This document shows, piece after piece, positions 6,753 to 16,852 of a DNA stretch of 49,432 nucleotides. The translations under genes were made by a program, and so were the position numbers. How positions within the stretch are numbered: the first letter of the stretch is position 1; each line of letters opens with the position of its first letter. The DNA is taken from the NCBI GenBank assembly GCA_018456245.1, contig JAGYHQ010000007.1, positions 1-49,432 of the forward strand, in the 5' to 3' direction. Source of the stretch: Tenacibaculum sp. Lineage in GTDB: Bacteria > Bacteroidota > Bacteroidia > Flavobacteriales > Flavobacteriaceae. Below the pieces are notes generated by a model. It was given only the letters and a program-made list of their open reading frames with translations. It did no database searches and was not told the origin of the DNA.

Positions 6753-8756
6753 ATGATGAATAATATTAAAGAAAACAAAGAACTATACAACAACATAGCA
6801 AATACAATAAGGGGGCTTTCTATGGATGCCATACTTCAGGCAAACTCTGGGCACCCAGGCTTACCATTAGGAATGGCTGATGTCGTTTCTGTTTTATGGA
6901 CAAAGTATTTAAAACATAATCCTACAAACCCAAAATGGTATGATAGAGACCGTTTTGTGTTATCAGGAGGTCACGGTAGTATGCTGTTATATAGTTTATT
7001 GCATATTTATGGATATGATTTATCATTACAAGATATTAAAAAATTCAGACAATGGGGAAGTAAAACCCCGGGGCATCCTGAAAATTTTATTACAGAAGGA
7101 ATTGAGACTACTACAGGTCCTTTAGGGCAAGGTGTAGCGAATGCTGTAGGTATGGCTTTAGCAGAAGTTTCATTATCTGCAAGATTTAATACAGAAAATG
7201 AAAAAATTACAGACCATTTTACTTATGTAATTGCAGGAGACGGAGATTTACAAGAGGGAATTTCACACGAGGCTTGTTCTTTTGCTGGGCATAACAGATT
7301 AGGAAAGTTAATCCTATTTTATGATAGTAATAACATTACAATTGACGGAGATACCAACCTTTCATATAGTGAAGATGTTGTAAAACGATTTGAATCTTAT
7401 GGATGGCACACCATTTCAATTGACGGACATAACACGGAAGAAATTGAAAAAGCCATTGAAGAGTCACAAAAAAATACCGATAAACCAAGTTTAATTATTT
7501 GTACTACACAAATAGGTTTTGGTAGCCCAAACCGAGCAGGAACATCATCTGCACACGGAGCTCCTTTCCCTGAAGATGAAGTTAAATTAACTAAAAAGGC
7601 TTTAGGTTTACCTGAAAATGAAAAATTTTATGTTCCTAATGAAATAAAGGAGTTTACAAAACAGTTCCAACAAAAAGGAAAAAAATTAGAAAAACAATGG
7701 AATAATCTATTTGAAAAATACCAACAAAACAACACTGAATTAGCTAAAAAATTCAAAATGTGTTTAAATGGTGAATTTGATAAAGAAACTTTAAATATTC
7801 CTAAATTTTCAGCTGAAGACGGTGCTTTAGCAACACGTTCAGCATCAGGTAAAGTTTTAAATCATATTGCTAAACATATTCCGTCGTTAATAGGTGGCTC
7901 GGCTGATTTAACTCCGTCAAATAATACATTTCCACAAGGAGAAGAGTCGTTTAGTGTTACAAATCCTTCAGGAAGATATATCCACTATGGAGTTCGTGAA
8001 CACGGAATGGGTGCAATTATGAACGGATTAGCATTACACGGAGGTGTTTTTCCATATGCAGGAACTTTCTTTGTTTTTTCTGATTATATGCGTCCTGCAA
8101 TGCGTATGGCAGCGTTAATGGGAATACAAGCAGTTTATGTTTTAACTCATGATTCTATCGGATTAGGAGAAGACGGACCAACTCACCAACCTATTGCACA
8201 TTTAGCTTCATTCAGGGCAATGCCAAATATAAACGTATTACGCCCTATGGATGCTAATGAAACCGTTGTTTGTTGGCAAATAGCTTTAGAAAGTAAAACT
8301 ACCCCAAGTTGTTTAGTTTTAACAAGGCAAAAGTTACCTATTTATGATAGAAATGAATACGCACAAGCTGAAAACTCTAAAAAAGGAGCTTATGTCCTTA
8401 CCGAAGATAAGGATTTTACAAGTATTATTTTAGCAAGCGGATCAGAAGTAGAATTAGCCATTGAAGCAAAAGAAGAACTAAACAAACAAGGTAAAAAAGT
8501 ACGTGTAGTTTCTGTTCCTTGTATGGAAATTTTTGATAATCAATCAAAAGAATACAAAAAAGAAGTTTTACCAAATAATATAATAAACAGGGTAGCTATT
8601 GAGGCTGGTGCAACAATGTCTTGGTACAAATACGTTGGTTTACAAGGCGAAGTAATAGGATTGGATAAGTTTGGAGCTTCTGCCCCTTACAAAACATTAT
8701 ATGAAAAGTTAGGAATTACCAAAGAGGCTATCATAAATGCAGTAAACAAGCATTAA
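6753..8756 (+). CDS. tkt: transketolase
   Basis: This 667-residue thiamine diphosphate enzyme of the non-oxidative pentose phosphate pathway transfers two-carbon ketol units between sugar phosphates. The TPP/Mg motif GDGDLQEG (near residue 160) is followed by the expected DSNNITIDG. The pyrimidine domain carries the catalytic Glu in the motif YGVREHGM, and GLGEDGPTHQP follows. All three domains are present in one chain, so this is the single-subunit form. The ATG at 6753 was chosen because the frame upstream overlaps the promoter box; ATG at 6756 is equally possible. rpe follows after 12 bases, so substrate interconversion and Ru5P epimerisation are probably co-transcribed. Confidence 0.97.
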   Translation: MMNNIKENKELYNNIANTIRGLSMDAILQANSGHPGLPLGMADVVSVLWTKYLKHNPTNPKWYDRDRFVLSGGHGSMLLYSLLHIYGYDLSLQDIKKFRQWGSKTPGHPENFITEGIETTTGPLGQGVANAVGMALAEVSLSARFNTENEKITDHFTYVIAGDGDLQEGISHEACSFAGHNRLGKLILFYDSNNITIDGDTNLSYSEDVVKRFESYGWHTISIDGHNTEEIEKAIEESQKNTDKPSLIICTTQIGFGSPNRAGTSSAHGAPFPEDEVKLTKKALGLPENEKFYVPNEIKEFTKQFQQKGKKLEKQWNNLFEKYQQNNTELAKKFKMCLNGEFDKETLNIPKFSAEDGALATRSASGKVLNHIAKHIPSLIGGSADLTPSNNTFPQGEESFSVTNPSGRYIHYGVREHGMGAIMNGLALHGGVFPYAGTFFVFSDYMRPAMRMAALMGIQAVYVLTHDSIGLGEDGPTHQPIAHLASFRAMPNINVLRPMDANETVVCWQIALESKTTPSCLVLTRQKLPIYDRNEYAQAENSKKGAYVLTEDKDFTSIILASGSEVELAIEAKEELNKQGKKVRVVSVPCMEIFDNQSKEYKKEVLPNNIINRVAIEAGATMSWYKYVGLQGEVIGLDKFGASAPYKTLYEKLGITKEAIINAVNKH

Positions 8757-8768
8757 AAACAGTAAAAG

Positions 8769-9434
8769 ATGAAAGAAAAAATAATCGCACCGTCAATATT
8801 AGCTTCTGATTTTGCAAATCTTGAAAGAGATATTAAAATGGTAGAACAAGCAGGAGCAGAAATCTTACATATTGATGTTATGGACGGGCATTTTGTTCCA
8901 AATATTTCATTCGGAATACCTGTTTTAAAAGCTATTAAAAGAGTAGCTACAAAGCCTTGTGATGTTCATTTAATGATTTCAAATCCTGAGTTGTATATTG
9001 ATGCTTTTGCTAATGCAGGGGCTGATTATATCACCGTTCACGTAGAAACAGCTCCTCACTTACATCGTGTAATTCAACAGATAAAAGCACATAATATTAA
9101 GGCGGGTGTGGTATTAAATCCGCATACACCTTTAAATACTATTGAGGAAATTTTACATGAATTAGATATGGTACTACTAATGTCGGTAAACCCGGGGTTT
9201 GGCGGACAAAGTTTTATACCAAGTGTTTTAGACAAAACAAAACGTTTAAAACAAATATTAATAGAAAAAGGATTAGAACATATTAAAATTGAAATTGACG
9301 GAGGAATAAAAATAGATAACATTAAGCAAGTTGCCGATGCAGGAGCTGATATATTAGTTTCTGGCTCAGGAATTTTTAATGCTAAAAATCCAACAGAAAT
9401 GATAAAAAAGATGAAACTATTAGTTAATTCTTAA
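8769..9434 (+). CDS. rpe: ribulose-phosphate 3-epimerase
   Basis: This 221-residue TIM barrel enzyme interconverts D-ribulose 5-phosphate and D-xylulose 5-phosphate in the cytoplasm. Metal and acid/base residues are recognisable in HIDVMDGHFVPN (residues 34-45), the strand VHLMI, MSVNPGFGGQ and IEIDGGI. The length is typical. It lies 12 bases after tkt, forming a two-gene pentose phosphate operon. The following gene, bshA, converges on it with a gap of 11 bases. Confidence 0.97.
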   Translation: MKEKIIAPSILASDFANLERDIKMVEQAGAEILHIDVMDGHFVPNISFGIPVLKAIKRVATKPCDVHLMISNPELYIDAFANAGADYITVHVETAPHLHRVIQQIKAHNIKAGVVLNPHTPLNTIEEILHELDMVLLMSVNPGFGGQSFIPSVLDKTKRLKQILIEKGLEHIKIEIDGGIKIDNIKQVADAGADILVSGSGIFNAKNPTEMIKKMKLLVNS

Positions 9435-9445
9435 AAAGCCTATGC

Positions 9446-10567
9446 TTAAAAACAAGATTTATAAATTTCCTCATATTGTAAAAGAACTTTTTCTAATGAA
9501 AACTCTTTAATGTGTTCTTTTGCATTATGTTTAAATTTATTAAGCGTAACATCATCTTTTAAAATATTAATAGCATTTTTTGCCATATCATCTATATCTC
9601 CCAAATCACTTAAAAAACCTGTTTTACCATGAATATTTACTTCGGGTAAACCTCCTGTATTGGTAGAAATTACAGGTGTGCTTGCTGCCATAGCTTCTAA
9701 AGCTGCCAAACCAAAACTCTCCTTTTCAGAAGGAAGTAAAAACACATCAGAATAACATAATATTTTCTCCACATCACGTGTTTTTCCTAAAAATACAACA
9801 TCATCTTCAATACCTAATTTAGTAACTAAAATTTCAGCATTAAGACGTTCTGGTCCGTCCCCTATCATTAATAATTTTGAAGAAATTTCTTTATTAACCT
9901 TATCAAAAACCCTAATAACATCTTCTATTCGCTTAACAGGTCTAAAATTACTAATATGAGTTAAAATTTTCTTCTCTGGCTCCAATAATGGCTCATAACA
10001 TTTACATGTCACTGAATCTACATTATATTTTTCTCCATCAATAAAATTATAAATAACCTTTATATCTTTTTTAATATTTAATAATCGTAAAGTATCTTCT
10101 TTTAAACTTTTAGAAACAGCAGTAACTTCATCAGAATTATTTATACTAAACTCAACTGCTGTTTTATATGTTGGATGACTTCCTACAAGTGTTATATCGG
10201 TTCCGTGTAATGTAGTTACAACTTTAATTTTAATCCCTTTTTCCTTTAGCATATGTTTTGCCATATAAGCGGCATAGGCATGCGGAATAGCATAATGTAC
10301 ATGTAAAACTTCCAATTTATGCTTTTCAACAACTTCTACCATTTTACTTGATAAAGCCAATTCATAAGGCTGGTATTGAAATAAAGCATACTCCTCTAAA
10401 ACTACTTCATGAAAGTGTAAGTTTTTTGTGAAAAAATCTAACCTAACAGGTAAATTATATGTTATAAAATGAACTTCATGTCCTTTCTCTGCCAAAGCCA
10501 TACCTAATTCTGTTGCCACAACCCCACTCCCTCCAAAGGTAGGATAACATACAATACCTATTTTCAT
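9446..10567 (-). CDS. bshA: BshA, N-acetyl-alpha-D-glucosaminyl L-malate synthase
   Basis: This 373-residue GT4-family glycosyltransferase carries out the first step of bacillithiol synthesis: UDP-GlcNAc plus L-malate gives GlcNAc-malate. The N-terminus KIGIVCYPTFGGSGVVATEL, the substrate segment LHVHYAIPHAYAAY and the GT4 nucleotide-sugar motif ESFGLAALEAMA are typical of BshA. Length is normal. It implies that the cell makes bacillithiol as low-molecular-weight thiol. The BshB deacetylase and BshC ligase genes are not in this window. It is transcribed alone from a promoter about 20 bases upstream of the ATG. Confidence 0.92.
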   Translation of the reverse strand: MKIGIVCYPTFGGSGVVATELGMALAEKGHEVHFITYNLPVRLDFFTKNLHFHEVVLEEYALFQYQPYELALSSKMVEVVEKHKLEVLHVHYAIPHAYAAYMAKHMLKEKGIKIKVVTTLHGTDITLVGSHPTYKTAVEFSINNSDEVTAVSKSLKEDTLRLLNIKKDIKVIYNFIDGEKYNVDSVTCKCYEPLLEPEKKILTHISNFRPVKRIEDVIRVFDKVNKEISSKLLMIGDGPERLNAEILVTKLGIEDDVVFLGKTRDVEKILCYSDVFLLPSEKESFGLAALEAMAASTPVISTNTGGLPEVNIHGKTGFLSDLGDIDDMAKNAINILKDDVTLNKFKHNAKEHIKEFSLEKVLLQYEEIYKSCF

Positions 10568-10585
10568 CTAATCTTATTTTTTCGG

Positions 10586-10593
10586 CAAATATA
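10586..10593 (-). promoter_or_regulatory. putative -7 box of bshA
   Basis: Read on the minus strand this is TATATTTG, ending 18 bases before the bshA ATG. No -33 TTTG was found at the expected distance. Confidence 0.5.
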
Positions 10594-10647
10594 ATAGTAT
10601 AAAACTAGTTTTTCATATATTTAACCACAAATAAAAAATAATTAAAA

Positions 10648-11901
10648 ATGAAATCTAAAATAATAGTTATCGGTATTTTTATTGCGAGTATATTTACTAC
10701 ATCTTGTAGTAACGACAAAAACAAACCTATTAATCCCCCTAATAACAATAAAACTCCTCAAACAGAACAAGGAAACTATGTTATAATGCTTTCATTAGAC
10801 GGATTTAGATATGATTATATAGATAAATATGATGCTAAAAATCTTAAAAAAATAGCAAAAAAAGGTGTTCGGGTAGAACGTATGAACCCATCAAACCCTA
10901 CAAAAACTTTTCCAAATCATTACACTTTGGTCACTGGTTTATACCCTGATAATCATGGGTTAATAAATAATTCTTTTTACGATTCAGAACTCGGAAAATA
11001 CAAAATGAGTGATAGAAATGCTGTAAAAAATGGCAAATTTTACGGTGGAGAGCCAATTTGGAATACAGCAAAAAAAGCAGGAATAAAAACAGCATCTTAC
11101 TTTTGGGTTGGTTCAGAAGCAAAAATAAACGGAATGCAACCTGATATTTGGAAAGAATATAATCATAAAACTTCTTTTAAAGAACGTATAAATTCTGTAA
11201 TTAATTGGTTAAAACTTCCTAATAATGAAAGACCTCGTTTAATAACACTATATTATAATGAACCAGATTCTGCAGGACATCACTACGGAACTAACAACCA
11301 GGAAGTTAAAGAACAAGTAAAATATGTTGATGAACAAGTAGGTATTTTATATGATAAATTAATGCAATTACCTATTGCAGAAAACATTAATTTTATTATA
11401 GTATCAGACCACGGAATGCGTGACTTAGAAGGAACTAAAAACATATTTTTAGATGATTACATTTCAATAAATAACGTTTATATAAGTGGAGGAAACCCTG
11501 TTTATACCATTAATGTAAAAGACAAAAACGTAGATAAAGTTTATAACAAACTTAAAAATGTAAAAAATTTATATGTTTATAAACAAGGTGAAGCTCCTAA
11601 AGAATTACACATAGCAAATCATCATCGTACAGGTGATTTAATGGTTATTGGAAAACCACCTTACGGGGTTTATCCTGTTAAAGAAAACTTTAAACCTAAA
11701 AAACGTGGAGTACATGGCTACCTAAATTCTGATGAACAAATGGGAGCTATTTTTATAGCTACTGGTAATACTTTTAAGGTTAATTACACTCAAAAATCAA
11801 TAAATAATACTGATGTTTATAATTTAATTGCACATATTTTAAACATTAAACCAGCTAAAAATGATGGAAATTTTAAAAATGTAAAAACACTTTTAAAGTA
11901 A
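10648..11901 (+). CDS. lipoprotein ectonucleotide pyrophosphatase/phosphodiesterase (ENPP family)
   Basis: This 417-residue alkaline-phosphatase-superfamily hydrolase is exported as a lipoprotein: signal residues 1-19 and lipobox FTTSC with Cys20. It contains the PF01663 core. Asp51 (LSLDGFR) is the first metal ligand, Thr87 in PTKTFPNH is the likely nucleophile, GLYPDNHG follows, and later come EPDSAGHHYG and VSDHGM with the second metal site. ENPP enzymes cleave phosphodiester or pyrophosphate bonds in nucleotides or lipids; the substrate here is unknown. It probably acts in the periplasm or at the outer membrane. It is monocistronic, followed by a strong terminator before clpB. Confidence 0.9.
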   Translation: MKSKIIVIGIFIASIFTTSCSNDKNKPINPPNNNKTPQTEQGNYVIMLSLDGFRYDYIDKYDAKNLKKIAKKGVRVERMNPSNPTKTFPNHYTLVTGLYPDNHGLINNSFYDSELGKYKMSDRNAVKNGKFYGGEPIWNTAKKAGIKTASYFWVGSEAKINGMQPDIWKEYNHKTSFKERINSVINWLKLPNNERPRLITLYYNEPDSAGHHYGTNNQEVKEQVKYVDEQVGILYDKLMQLPIAENINFIIVSDHGMRDLEGTKNIFLDDYISINNVYISGGNPVYTINVKDKNVDKVYNKLKNVKNLYVYKQGEAPKELHIANHHRTGDLMVIGKPPYGVYPVKENFKPKKRGVHGYLNSDEQMGAIFIATGNTFKVNYTQKSINNTDVYNLIAHILNIKPAKNDGNFKNVKTLLK

Positions 11902-11927
11902 GTTATAGTATAAAATTCTTATTCATT

Positions 11928-11980
11928 AAGACAAAAAGTCATTAAAAATCAATTATTTAATGACTTTTTGTCTTATTTTT
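11928..11980 (+). terminator. long hairpin terminator before clpB
   Basis: A 19-bp stem, AAGACAAAAAGTCATTAAA (11928-11946) with TTTAATGACTTTTTGTCTT (11956-11974), encloses a 9-base loop and is followed by a T run. Confidence 0.85.
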
Positions 11981-12027
11981 TATTTGGTATTAAAATTGCC
12001 CACAATAAAATAAAAAACTAGAAAAAA

Positions 12028-14613
12028 ATGAATTTTAAAAATTATACAATAAAATCGCAAGAAACCATACAACAAGCACAACAGTTGGCTCAAAGTATGG
12101 GAAATAATCAAATTGAAGTAGAACATATATTTAAAGCTATATTATTAGTTGATGAAAATGTTTTACCTTTTATTCTGAAAAAATTAAATATTAATCAGAG
12201 TATTATAGAACAAATTTTAGATAAACAATTACAAAGTTTTTCTAAAGTTTCAGGTGCTGAGTTAATGCTATCTCGTGATGCAGGAACTACACTAAGCGAG
12301 GCAAGTATTCTTGCTAAAAAAATGAATGATGAATATGTTTCTATTGAACATTTAATTTTAGCAATTGTAAAATCAAAAAGCCAAATTGGTCAGGCTTTAC
12401 GAGACCAAGGAGCTACTGAAAAATTAGTAAAATCAGCCATTGAAGAACTTAGAAAAGGAAACCGAGTTACTTCACAAAGTGCCGAAGAAACCTACAATTC
12501 ATTAGAAAAATATGCTAAAAACCTAAATAAATTAGCACAAGACGGAAAATTAGACCCTGTTATTGGGCGAGATGAAGAAATAAGACGTTTATTGCAAATT
12601 TTATCTCGTAGAACAAAAAACAATCCTATTTTAGTAGGAGAACCAGGTACTGGTAAAACAGCAATTGCCGAAGGATTAGCACATAGAATTATTCGTGGTG
12701 ATGTTCCTGAAAATTTAAAAGATAAAGTTATTTATTCTTTAGATATGGGAGCCTTAATTGCAGGAGCAAAATACAAAGGAGAGTTTGAAGAACGATTAAA
12801 ATCAGTTGTAAAAGAAGTAACTCAATCTGAAGGAGATATCGTATTGTTTATTGATGAAATACATACTCTTGTTGGTGCTGGTGGTGGCGAAGGAGCAATG
12901 GACGCTGCTAACATTTTAAAACCAGCTTTAGCTCGTGGAGAATTACGTGCTATTGGGGCAACTACATTAGATGAATATCAAAAATATTTTGAAAAAGATA
13001 AGGCGTTAGAACGTCGTTTTCAAAAAGTTACCGTTGATGAACCTGATACTGAAAGTGCAATTTCTATATTAAGAGGAATTAAAGAAAAATATGAAACACA
13101 TCATAAAGTTCGTATTAAAGATGAGGCTATTATTGGTGCTGTTGAGTTATCTCAACGTTATATAACAAATAGATTTTTACCAGATAAAGCCATTGATTTA
13201 ATGGATGAAGCTGCATCAAAACTACGTATGGAAATTAATTCTAAACCAGAAGAATTAGATGTTTTAGACCGTAAAATAATGCAATTAGAAATTGAAATTG
13301 AAGCTATTAAACGTGAAAATGATGATAAAAAAGTAGAATCACTCAATGCTGATTTAGCAAATTTAAAAGAAGAACGTAATGAAATTAATGCAAAATGGCA
13401 ATCAGAAAAAAATGTAGTTGATAGTATTCAAAAATTAAAAACGGATATTGAAAATTACAAATTAGAAGCTGAACGTGCTGAAAGAAATGGAGATTATGGA
13501 AAAGTTGCAGAGTTACGCTATGGTAAAATTAAAGATGCATTAGAAGAACTTGAAAAACAACAAAAATTATTAGATAGTAAAAGTGAAAACGCCATAATAA
13601 AAGAAGAAGTTACTTATGATGATATTGCGGAAGTAGTAGCAAAATGGACGGGTATTCCTGTTACTAAAATGCTACAATCAGAACGAGAAAAATTACTAAA
13701 ATTAGAGGATGAATTACATAAAAGGGTTGTTGGACAAGAAGAAGCTATAGAGGCTGTTTCTGATGCTGTTCGCCGTTCTCGTTCAGGATTGCAAAACCCT
13801 AATAAACCAATAGGTTCGTTCCTGTTTTTAGGAACAACAGGAGTTGGTAAAACCGAACTTGCTAAAGCATTAGCAGAATACCTATTTGATGATGAAAATG
13901 CTATGACAAGAATTGATATGAGTGAATACCAAGAACGTCATTCAGTAAGTAGATTAGTTGGTGCTCCTCCAGGGTATGTTGGCTATGATGAAGGAGGGCA
14001 ATTAACAGAGGCTGTTCGTAGAAAACCATACTCTGTTGTATTGCTTGATGAAATTGAAAAGGCTCACCCAGATACTTTTAATATTTTATTACAAGTATTG
14101 GACGAAGGACGTTTAACCGATAATAAAGGGCGTGTTGCCGATTTTAAAAATACTATTGTAATTATGACCTCAAATATGGGAAGTGAAATAATTCAAGAGA
14201 AATTTACAAACTTAAAAGGAGATATTAATACAATATTAGAAGACACTAAAACAGAAGTTTTAAGTTTACTAAAACAAACTGTTCGCCCTGAGTTTTTAAA
14301 CAGAATTGATGATATTATTATGTTTACTCCTCTATCAGAAAATAATATTATTGAAATTGTAGGCTTACAATTAAATAGTGTTAAGAAGATGATAGCTAAA
14401 CAAAATATAACATTGAATTATACTGATAAAGCTGTAAAATATTTAGCACAAAAAGGTTATCAACCTGAATTTGGAGCAAGACCAGTAAAACGAGTAATTC
14501 AAAAACAAGTTTTAAATGAATTATCAAAAGAAATTTTATCAGGAAAAGTTACAACTGATAGTGTTATTTTACTAGACGAAGTTAATAATACGTTAGTGTT
14601 TAGTAACAACTAA
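12028..14613 (+). CDS. clpB: ATP-dependent chaperone ClpB
   Basis: This 861-residue Hsp100 disaggregase works with DnaK to solubilise aggregated proteins after heat stress. The order is an N-domain (about 1-145), AAA module 1 with Walker A GEPGTGKT (204-211) and Walker [16 protein letters not shown], a coiled-coil middle domain (about 400-530, Lys/Glu-rich heptads), and AAA module 2 with Walker A GTTGVGKT (602-609) and [11 protein letters not shown]. The middle domain distinguishes it from ClpA and ClpC. Upstream, TTTGGTATT followed by a short AT stretch and TTG resembles a segment before htpG and may be a shared stress promoter. A hairpin terminator follows the stop. Confidence 0.97.
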   Translation: MNFKNYTIKSQETIQQAQQLAQSMGNNQIEVEHIFKAILLVDENVLPFILKKLNINQSIIEQILDKQLQSFSKVSGAELMLSRDAGTTLSEASILAKKMNDEYVSIEHLILAIVKSKSQIGQALRDQGATEKLVKSAIEELRKGNRVTSQSAEETYNSLEKYAKNLNKLAQDGKLDPVIGRDEEIRRLLQILSRRTKNNPILVGEPGTGKTAIAEGLAHRIIRGDVPENLKDKVIYSLDMGALIAGAKYKGEFEERLKSVVKEVTQSEGDIVLFIDEIHTLVGAGGGEGAMDAANILKPALARGELRAIGATTLDEYQKYFEKDKALERRFQKVTVDEPDTESAISILRGIKEKYETHHKVRIKDEAIIGAVELSQRYITNRFLPDKAIDLMDEAASKLRMEINSKPEELDVLDRKIMQLEIEIEAIKRENDDKKVESLNADLANLKEERNEINAKWQSEKNVVDSIQKLKTDIENYKLEAERAERNGDYGKVAELRYGKIKDALEELEKQQKLLDSKSENAIIKEEVTYDDIAEVVAKWTGIPVTKMLQSEREKLLKLEDELHKRVVGQEEAIEAVSDAVRRSRSGLQNPNKPIGSFLFLGTTGVGKTELAKALAEYLFDDENAMTRIDMSEYQERHSVSRLVGAPPGYVGYDEGGQLTEAVRRKPYSVVLLDEIEKAHPDTFNILLQVLDEGRLTDNKGRVADFKNTIVIMTSNMGSEIIQEKFTNLKGDINTILEDTKTEVLSLLKQTVRPEFLNRIDDIIMFTPLSENNIIEIVGLQLNSVKKMIAKQNITLNYTDKAVKYLAQKGYQPEFGARPVKRVIQKQVLNELSKEILSGKVTTDSVILLDEVNNTLVFSNN

Positions 14614-14615
14614 AA

Positions 14616-14642
14616 AAAACCACCAATTTTGGTGGTTTTTTT
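14616..14642. terminator. bidirectional terminator after clpB
   Basis: The stem CCACCAA/TTGGTGG, extended by A/T pairs, is flanked by A and T runs. It serves clpB on the plus strand and the membrane protein gene on the minus strand. Confidence 0.8.
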
Positions 14643-14646
14643 AGTA

Positions 14647-15069
14647 TTATAATGAACTTAGTTTTTTATTTATTAATTTTAATCTAAAAATAAAATAACC
14701 AATAAGTAGAACAGACAACAGAAAAGATACTATTTGATTAAAAAGGCTTTCTCCTGTAAAAAAACCAAAATTTGATGTAAAATTAAACAAAATACACAAA
14801 CAAAATACTACATACACTAATAGTAAAAAATTAAAAAATTTATCCTTTTTTAACTGTTGTTTCCTTATTTCTGAATTATACATAATATCATTCTTGCCCA
14901 TATAAAGAAATACCACAACCAATATTGAATTAGAAAATGCCAAAATAATATTATTTAAAAATATTTCAGAATCTACATACGTATTAATATATGAATTATA
15001 TAAATATTTTGCAGATAACAAAAAAGCTACAAAAGCTAATACATAAGTTATTTTTACTATTTTTTTCAT
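14647..15069 (-). CDS. small integral membrane protein, four predicted helices
   Basis: I do not recognise the family of this 140-residue protein. It has hydrophobic segments at about 7-24, 38-58, 78-97 and 110-131, with a Lys-rich loop (RKQQLKKDK) between helices 2 and 3 that is probably cytoplasmic. The frame is open 71 codons further upstream, but that part reads through a decayed lipoprotein gene in the wrong frames. I therefore start at the ATG at 15069 (MKKIVKITYV). It follows that remnant by 10 bases and may once have been its operon partner. No catalytic motif is visible. Confidence 0.6.
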   Translation of the reverse strand: MKKIVKITYVLAFVAFLLSAKYLYNSYINTYVDSEIFLNNIILAFSNSILVVVFLYMGKNDIMYNSEIRKQQLKKDKFFNFLLLVYVVFCLCILFNFTSNFGFFTGESLFNQIVSFLLSVLLIGYFIFRLKLINKKLSSL

Positions 15070-15079
15070 AATCTTGAGA

Positions 15080-15251
15080 TTAATTAAATAATATTCTATT
15101 CTTTTTAGGCGAATTAAAAGGAAGTGGAGCCTGTTCCAACTTTTGAACATCTTCTTTTTTAACATCTCCACAATCCCTAGCCTATCCTCAGTATCAGAAC
15201 AAGAAACTAATAATGCTACAAAACCCATATAAATAAAAAATACTTTTTCAT
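15080..15251 (-). pseudogene. decayed small lipoprotein gene, probably two frameshifts
   Basis: Three frames in succession give one plausible small lipoprotein. ATG at 15251 starts MKKYFLFIWVL then hits a stop. The next frame carries ALLVSCSDTEDR with a lipobox-like LVSC. The third frame reads CGDVKKEDVQKLEQAPLPF and continues to a stop at 15080-15082. The signal peptide, lipobox and polar tail are in the right order but in different frames. Two small indels would restore a ~55-residue outer membrane lipoprotein. Alternatives are a sequencing error or a genuine protein starting at 15282 in the middle frame, fused to the membrane protein. Confidence 0.4.
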
Positions 15252-15310
15252 AATGTATTTTATAGTTAACCCTGACAAACATATATTAAATTAACAATAA
15301 AAACAAAAGT

Positions 15311-15403
15311 ATTTTGCATTTTTCTTACAAAAAACAAAATTATTTTACATTTTTATTATTAAAAAGAAGAAAGTTTTACATTTTTTCATTAAAAATACTT
15401 AAT
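15311..15403. repeat. three degenerate 31-bp direct repeats upstream of purB
   Basis: The core ATTTTGCATTTTT recurs as ATTTTACATTTTT and GTTTTACATTTTT starting at 15311, 15342 and 15373. The spacing is exactly 31 bp each time, and the A-rich second halves are also similar. It lies in the divergent spacer between the lipoprotein remnant and purB. It may be a tandem duplication or a phased protein-binding array. No function is known. Confidence 0.5.
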
Positions 15404-15464
15404 TATTGGTGGTTTTTATTGTTAATCTATACCTTTTAACTATTTAAAACGATTATTTTTTTAA

Positions 15465-15472
15465 TATTTTTG
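15465..15472 (+). promoter_or_regulatory. putative -7 box of purB-glmM
   Basis: TATTTTTG matches TAnnTTTG and ends 16 bases before the purB ATG. Confidence 0.5.
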
Positions 15473-15488
15473 TGTTTTACTAATTATT

Positions 15489-16832
15489 ATGAACTTAACA
15501 CAACTAAACGCTATTTCTCCTATTGATGGACGATACCGAAATAAGGTATCTGAATTAGCTAATTATTTCTCTGAAGAAGCACTTATAAAATATCGTGTAA
15601 AAGTAGAAATTGAATATTTTATTGCTTTATGTGAAATTCCATTACCTCAATTAAATGACTTTGATAAAGAAAAATACGCTGATTTACGCAAAATATACGA
15701 AAACTTTTCGGTAAATGATGCTAAACGTATTAAGGATATAGAGAGCATAACAAATCATGATGTAAAGGCTGTTGAGTATTTTATTAAAGAAGAATTTGAG
15801 AAATTAGGAATTAATAAATATAAAGAATTCATTCACTTCGGATTAACATCACAAGATATTAATAATACCGCCATTCCGTTATCTATTAAAGATGCTATGG
15901 AGGAAGTATATTACCCTGCTTTAGACACGCTAACTTGTAAATTAGCTGAACTTTCTGAAGAATGGGAAAATATACCAATGTTAGCACGTACACACGGGCA
16001 ACCTGCCTCTCCTACCCGATTAGGAAAAGAACTTTTTGTGTTTGTAGAACGTATAAATCAACAAGTATATTTTTTACAGAATGTTCCTCACGCATCAAAA
16101 TTTGGTGGAGCAACAGGAAATTACAATGCTCATAAAGTAGCATTCCCTAATATTGATTGGAAAAATTTTGGAACTAATTTTGTTGAAAATATTTTAGGGT
16201 TACATCATTCATTTCCTACAACTCAAATTGAACATTATGACCATTTAGCAAATTTATTTGACGCTATAAAACGTATAAATACAATTTTAATTGATTTAAA
16301 CAGAGATATTTGGACGTATATTTCTAACGATTATTTTAAACAAAAAATAAAAAAAGGAGAAGTTGGATCTTCTGCAATGCCTCATAAAGTAAATCCTATT
16401 GATTTTGAAAATTCAGAAGGAAATTTAGGTATTGCAAATGCTATTTTTGAACATTTATCAAGAAAATTACCAATTTCTCGCCTGCAACGTGATTTAACCG
16501 ATAGTACCGTATTAAGAAACGTTGGAGTACCTATCGCCCACACTTTAATAGCCTTTAGTTCTACTTTAAAAGGATTAAATAAATTGTTACTAAACGAAGA
16601 AAAATTTGCAGAAGATTTAGAAAATAATTGGGCAGTAGTTGCAGAGGCTATTCAAACAATATTACGCCGTGAAGCGTACCCAAATCCTTATGAGGCATTA
16701 AAACGATTAACACGAACTAATGAAAAAATAACTCAACAATCAATTAGTAATTTTATTGATAGTTTAGAGGTTTCTAACAAAATAAAAGAAGAATTAAAAC
16801 AAATTACTCCTAGTAATTATACAGGAATATAA
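15489..16832 (+). CDS. purB: adenylosuccinate lyase
   Basis: This 447-residue enzyme of the fumarase/aspartase superfamily acts twice in purine synthesis, splitting SAICAR to AICAR and adenylosuccinate to AMP, each with release of fumarate. The N-terminus NAISPIDGRY is typical of the PurB subtype found in E. coli. His169 in RTHGQPASP is a catalytic candidate and the signature loop GSSAMPHKVNPIDFEN (293-308) carries the catalytic serine. glmM follows after 20 bases. Fumarate released here can enter the fumC reaction encoded at 32.4 kb, and guaB at 23.3 kb belongs to the GMP branch of the same pathway. Confidence 0.96.
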   Translation: MNLTQLNAISPIDGRYRNKVSELANYFSEEALIKYRVKVEIEYFIALCEIPLPQLNDFDKEKYADLRKIYENFSVNDAKRIKDIESITNHDVKAVEYFIKEEFEKLGINKYKEFIHFGLTSQDINNTAIPLSIKDAMEEVYYPALDTLTCKLAELSEEWENIPMLARTHGQPASPTRLGKELFVFVERINQQVYFLQNVPHASKFGGATGNYNAHKVAFPNIDWKNFGTNFVENILGLHHSFPTTQIEHYDHLANLFDAIKRINTILIDLNRDIWTYISNDYFKQKIKKGEVGSSAMPHKVNPIDFENSEGNLGIANAIFEHLSRKLPISRLQRDLTDSTVLRNVGVPIAHTLIAFSSTLKGLNKLLLNEEKFAEDLENNWAVVAEAIQTILRREAYPNPYEALKRLTRTNEKITQQSISNFIDSLEVSNKIKEELKQITPSNYTGI

Positions 16833-16852
16833 TTTTAAATAATATTAAAAAA

